Source of the DNA: DASWNP01 sp035537095
GTDB lineage: Bacteria > Acidobacteriota > Blastocatellia > Pyrinomonadales > Pyrinomonadaceae
DNA: 23,569 bases
Assembly (NCBI GenBank): GCA_035537095.1
Contig: DATLMV010000216.1
Location: 1 to 23,569 of the forward strand
Reading direction: 5' to 3'
Of this stretch, positions 20,920 to 23,569 are shown in pieces. Every line of letters begins with the position of its first letter. Positions within the stretch are counted from its first letter, which is position 1. The notes under the pieces were generated by a model. That model saw only the letters and a program-made list of their open reading frames with translations. It did not search any database and was not told the origin of the DNA. Both the position numbers and the translations under genes were made by a program.

Positions 20920-23298
20920 TCACTTCTTGCGGAGGCAGAAGGCCGTGCTGCTGGAACTGCTGCGACCGGGGCCGGACTGGCTGTTGATGATGGTGCGGTC
21001 GTGGACGCTCAAGTGCACCACGTAGCCGCAGGGCCTCATCGGTGCGCCCGTGTCAACCGTCCATGTGGCTCCGCCCGTCCACGGGTAGCCGACGGGCGGC
21101 ACGCGCGGCGGGGTCTGCGTGTAAAGCGGTTGCGTCGTGGTCGGTTGATTCGAGGGAATCACCGCCGTGTTGGGCAGCGTGCTCAGGCCGAACGCGCCGA
21201 AGTTGGCATCGCGCGCGACGAACTGGCCGGAGACGGACGTGCCTTGTCCGAAGTCGTTACAATCGCCGCCGATAGCCACGTCAATCTGAATGTCGGCTTC
21301 GGGAGCGGTGTTGTCGAGTTGAATGACGTAGGGCTGGCTGTCCCACATCCGGCTCTCGTCCATCGTCGCAACTCTCAATTGCACCTCCCAACGCTCATCC
21401 CCGACGGTGTACCACTCGGCGAGCGTCGTGTTCTCGAAATAGTCCGCCGGATTGAGGAAGGTGAACCAACCGCTATTGGGCGCTTGAAGCGTCTCACCGG
21501 GGAGCCACTTGGTCACGTAAAACCCGTACGGAACCGGAGTGTAGCCTGCCTCGCCCGTGCCTTCCCTGCGGACTCTCACCTGATACTTGTAGCCGTGGAA
21601 CCACCTCCCGTGCACGATGACTTTCGCGCCGAAAGGACACTCGCGCGCCTGTCCCCAGTAGTCGGCCTGCGCGCCGCCGAAGAAGAACTTGGCGGTGGGC
21701 GACGTCATGCCGCGCACGGGGCCGCTCTGGACGATGTCTTCGACGGGGATGCCGCCGATGGCTCTGATTTCCGGTTTCGGCTCGCCGGGGTCAATCGTCT
21801 CGCCGGGTTTGATCTGCACGTGGGAGTCAACGCGGTTGCCCCAGAAGGGCAACTGGTCGGGGTTAGTCTGTGAAGGCGGCGACGACCATGAGAGCACGGC
21901 CCGCACGCGCGCAATCTTCGGCTGGCTGCACTTGCGGCGCAGATAGGTGAAGTCCACCGGGAAGTTGACCGTGTAGCGCAGGCCGTCGTCGGGCATAGTC
22001 GCGATGTCGTGCACGTCAATGGAGACCGTGCCGAGATACGTCCATTCGCATGTGTCGTTCCAATCGGCCCAGAAAGCGACGTGTTCCTTGCTGCCCGCCG
22101 TGCACAGGCTACCGGAATAACCGCTCTCCTTCTTGAGCGTGAAAGAGGCGACCAGCCACTCGCGGTTATAATCGAGACCGAGACAGTCGAGTTGCTCGTA
22201 GGTCACGTTGCCGTTGTTGGTGTTGTAGATGGTGTTGACAAGGTTTTGCCAGTCAATACCGAATTGCGCGAACTCCTTGATAGGCCCGAAGGATGCGTTC
22301 GCCAACCCGGCGAGACCGCGAGTGGCCGAAGCCGCCGCGCCTGCGCCGCCCGCGCTGCTGAAGTTACCGGCGGACTCGACGATGCTTTGCACCTGCGCGA
22401 AGCCGAAGCGATGCGGCTCGACGCCGGTCGCGCCCGTCGCCCTCTTGCCGGACTGCGCGCCGTAGAGTTGCGCCAGTTGCGCGAGCTTGAGCGGCGGCGG
22501 GTCGGGCAGCGGAATCGGCTCGATTGCAATGACTTCGAGCGGCGGCAGTTCGAGTTGCTGCAAGATTGAGGGGGCAATCTCGGCGAAGATATCCGGCCAC
22601 CTGCGGCGGCGCGGGCGCACCTGTATGTGCCGCTCGCGGACGTTGCCCCACGGCGGCGTCCAGTCCGGCATGTTGGCCGGAGGGATATACTCCCAAGAGA
22701 GAATCGCGCGCACGGCGGGCATCACGGGTCGGCGGCAGATGTCGGTTTCGGGTGTGATGTTCAACGTGGCGACGTAGGTCAAAGGTTTGTCTGCGAGGCG
22801 CGCGCAGTCGGTAGTGTTGGGGATGTCGTGGACGTTGAAGCCGACGTAGCCGACATCCTGCCAGCCGCCGCCGTAGTCAATGTAGAAGCGCACGTATTCG
22901 GTCGAGCCGCCCGTGCACAGGTTGCCGGAATAGCCGTTGGGAAGCTTGATCTTGACCGTCGCCTGAAGCATCTTGAGGCGCGGGTCATAGCCGAGACAAC
23001 TCATCTCCTCGTACTTGGTGTTGAACTTGATAGGCGAGGACGCAGGGGGTGAGAGTGTCGGGAAACTGCCGAAGTGGTTCGGGTTAGCCGTGATGAGTTG
23101 CTTGAAATTGGCTCTCTCCCGTTCCAACGCGATCACGCCCGGCAGCACGCCGGACGCCGTGCCCGCCGTCGTGCCGGACGAACTACTGCCGCCGCCGACC
23201 ATCTGAGCATCTCTGTTCTTCGACGCCGCTGCGCCCTCCTTCTTTGCACGGGAGGTCTTTTTCGCTGCGCCCTTCGAACTGTCTTTCTTTGAAGGCAT
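20920..23298 (-). CDS. Large protein of unknown function with an internally duplicated domain
   Basis: 792 residues. The first ~50 are Lys/Ser/Ala/Gly-rich and give no signal peptide. Two copies of one domain lie at about 96-229 and 367-498. Aligned blocks are CLGYD / CLGLD, GYSGNLCTGGSTEYVRF / GYSGSLCTAGSKEHVAF, FNVHDI / IDVHDI, CRRPVMPAVRAILSW / CSQPKIARVRAVLSW and PPWGNVRERHIQVRP / PFWGNRVDSHVQIKP. A Pro/Leu-rich then Gly/Ala-rich linker separates them. Residues 510-792 form a further beta-rich region (GGIPVEDI, TAKFFFGGAQ, YVIQLDNTAP). I recall similar GYSGxLCT domains in large proteins of several phyla but know no function. ATG 23298 has AGGAG about 8 bases upstream; the frame is open to 23361. 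Isolated gene, convergent with the amidohydrolase. Confidence 0.82.
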   Translation of the reverse strand: MPSKKDSSKGAAKKTSRAKKEGAAASKNRDAQMVGGGSSSSGTTAGTASGVLPGVIALERERANFKQLITANPNHFGSFPTLSPPASSPIKFNTKYEEMSCLGYDPRLKMLQATVKIKLPNGYSGNLCTGGSTEYVRFYIDYGGGWQDVGYVGFNVHDIPNTTDCARLADKPLTYVATLNITPETDICRRPVMPAVRAILSWEYIPPANMPDWTPPWGNVRERHIQVRPRRRRWPDIFAEIAPSILQQLELPPLEVIAIEPIPLPDPPPLKLAQLAQLYGAQSGKRATGATGVEPHRFGFAQVQSIVESAGNFSSAGGAGAAASATRGLAGLANASFGPIKEFAQFGIDWQNLVNTIYNTNNGNVTYEQLDCLGLDYNREWLVASFTLKKESGYSGSLCTAGSKEHVAFWADWNDTCEWTYLGTVSIDVHDIATMPDDGLRYTVNFPVDFTYLRRKCSQPKIARVRAVLSWSSPPSQTNPDQLPFWGNRVDSHVQIKPGETIDPGEPKPEIRAIGGIPVEDIVQSGPVRGMTSPTAKFFFGGAQADYWGQARECPFGAKVIVHGRWFHGYKYQVRVRREGTGEAGYTPVPYGFYVTKWLPGETLQAPNSGWFTFLNPADYFENTTLAEWYTVGDERWEVQLRVATMDESRMWDSQPYVIQLDNTAPEADIQIDVAIGGDCNDFGQGTSVSGQFVARDANFGAFGLSTLPNTAVIPSNQPTTTQPLYTQTPPRVPPVGYPWTGGATWTVDTGAPMRPCGYVVHLSVHDRTIINSQSGPGRSSSSSTAFCLRKK

Positions 23299-23569
23299 AA
23301 CTCGTCTCCTCTTTAGATCAGGTAAGGTTAATTGAGAGACTTCCGCCCCCTTCCGGTTCAATCAACGCATCGCACTTGTCCGGACGAACCGTGCGACGGG
23401 TTCGTCCTCCGGCGACTGCGTGACGAAACCTCGTCAGTCGTTTTCTGCTGCACTCGACTCCCGCTTGAACATTTCGCTGCTGGCTTACCTCCTCTCCGCT
23501 TGATTGAGAAGCCGACCGCGCGGGCGCGGCGGCGCGCCCTGTCTGACGTAAACGACCGCGCGGCGCGCG
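23299..23569. other. Leader region of the duplicated-domain gene with two stems
   Basis: Seen on the minus strand, about 270 bases precede the gene up to the window edge. They include a 9-base stem GGACGAACC / GGTTCGTCC (23382-23407) and a stem CGACTG..ACGA / TCGTCAGTCG (23413-23440, 4-base bulge, AACC loop) followed on the plus strand by TTTT. A 12-codon open frame (23434-23472, minus) overlaps the second stem; AGGAGG lies 15 bases before its ATG, too far for a normal ribosome site. No promoter is clear. Confidence 0.4.

Overview
The window is GC-rich chromosomal DNA from a free-living bacterium. The gene types, the TPR plus sigma-54-type regulator, the propeller-amidohydrolase fusion and the many secreted proteins point to Acidobacteriota, most likely class Blastocatellia. 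That placement is inferred from protein style; no rRNA marker is present. I see no phage, insertion sequence or CRISPR array.

Layout. Left block (+ strand): the last codons of a probable TPR-domain protein, a leucine-dehydrogenase-type enzyme, a secreted protein with two SnoaL/DUF4440-like domains, and a secreted HEAT-repeat protein. Converging on it from the right is a minus-strand operon at 3817-7255: a small DPGSGS membrane protein, a two-domain SAM methyltransferase and a membrane-anchored sulfatase-like enzyme. The last two overlap and are probably translationally coupled. Next come a large secreted Asp-box beta-propeller protein (+), a lipoprotein with a striking charged insert (+), tRNA-Lys(CTT) on the minus strand, and a secreted M28 metallopeptidase (-).

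The region 13.8-16.5 kb holds a TPR plus AAA+ regulator (-) divergently arranged with a tiny secreted peptide (+). The regulator has lost the GAFTGA loop and the Walker B aspartate. After tRNA-Arg(CCG) comes a secreted beta-propeller/amidohydrolase fusion (+), convergent with a 792-residue minus-strand protein. That last protein is built on two copies of a cysteine-containing domain I cannot assign.

Two layers of structure stand out besides the genes. First, five junctions carry long imperfect inverted repeats made of 7- or 9-base units (306-403, 1546-1650, 2599-2715, 3751-3818, 13607-13832). Four of them begin within about 10 bases of a stop codon or overlap one, and one supplies the last residues of the regulator. 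Second, several clean hairpin terminators and two tRNA promoters can be read directly.

Functionally the window is mostly envelope and extracellular: peptidase, amidohydrolase, propeller, lipoprotein and surface-polymer modification genes, plus one amino-acid catabolic enzyme. The best candidates for undescribed biology are the degenerate regulator/secreted-peptide pair, the duplicated-domain protein and the stop-codon-abutting repeat arrays.
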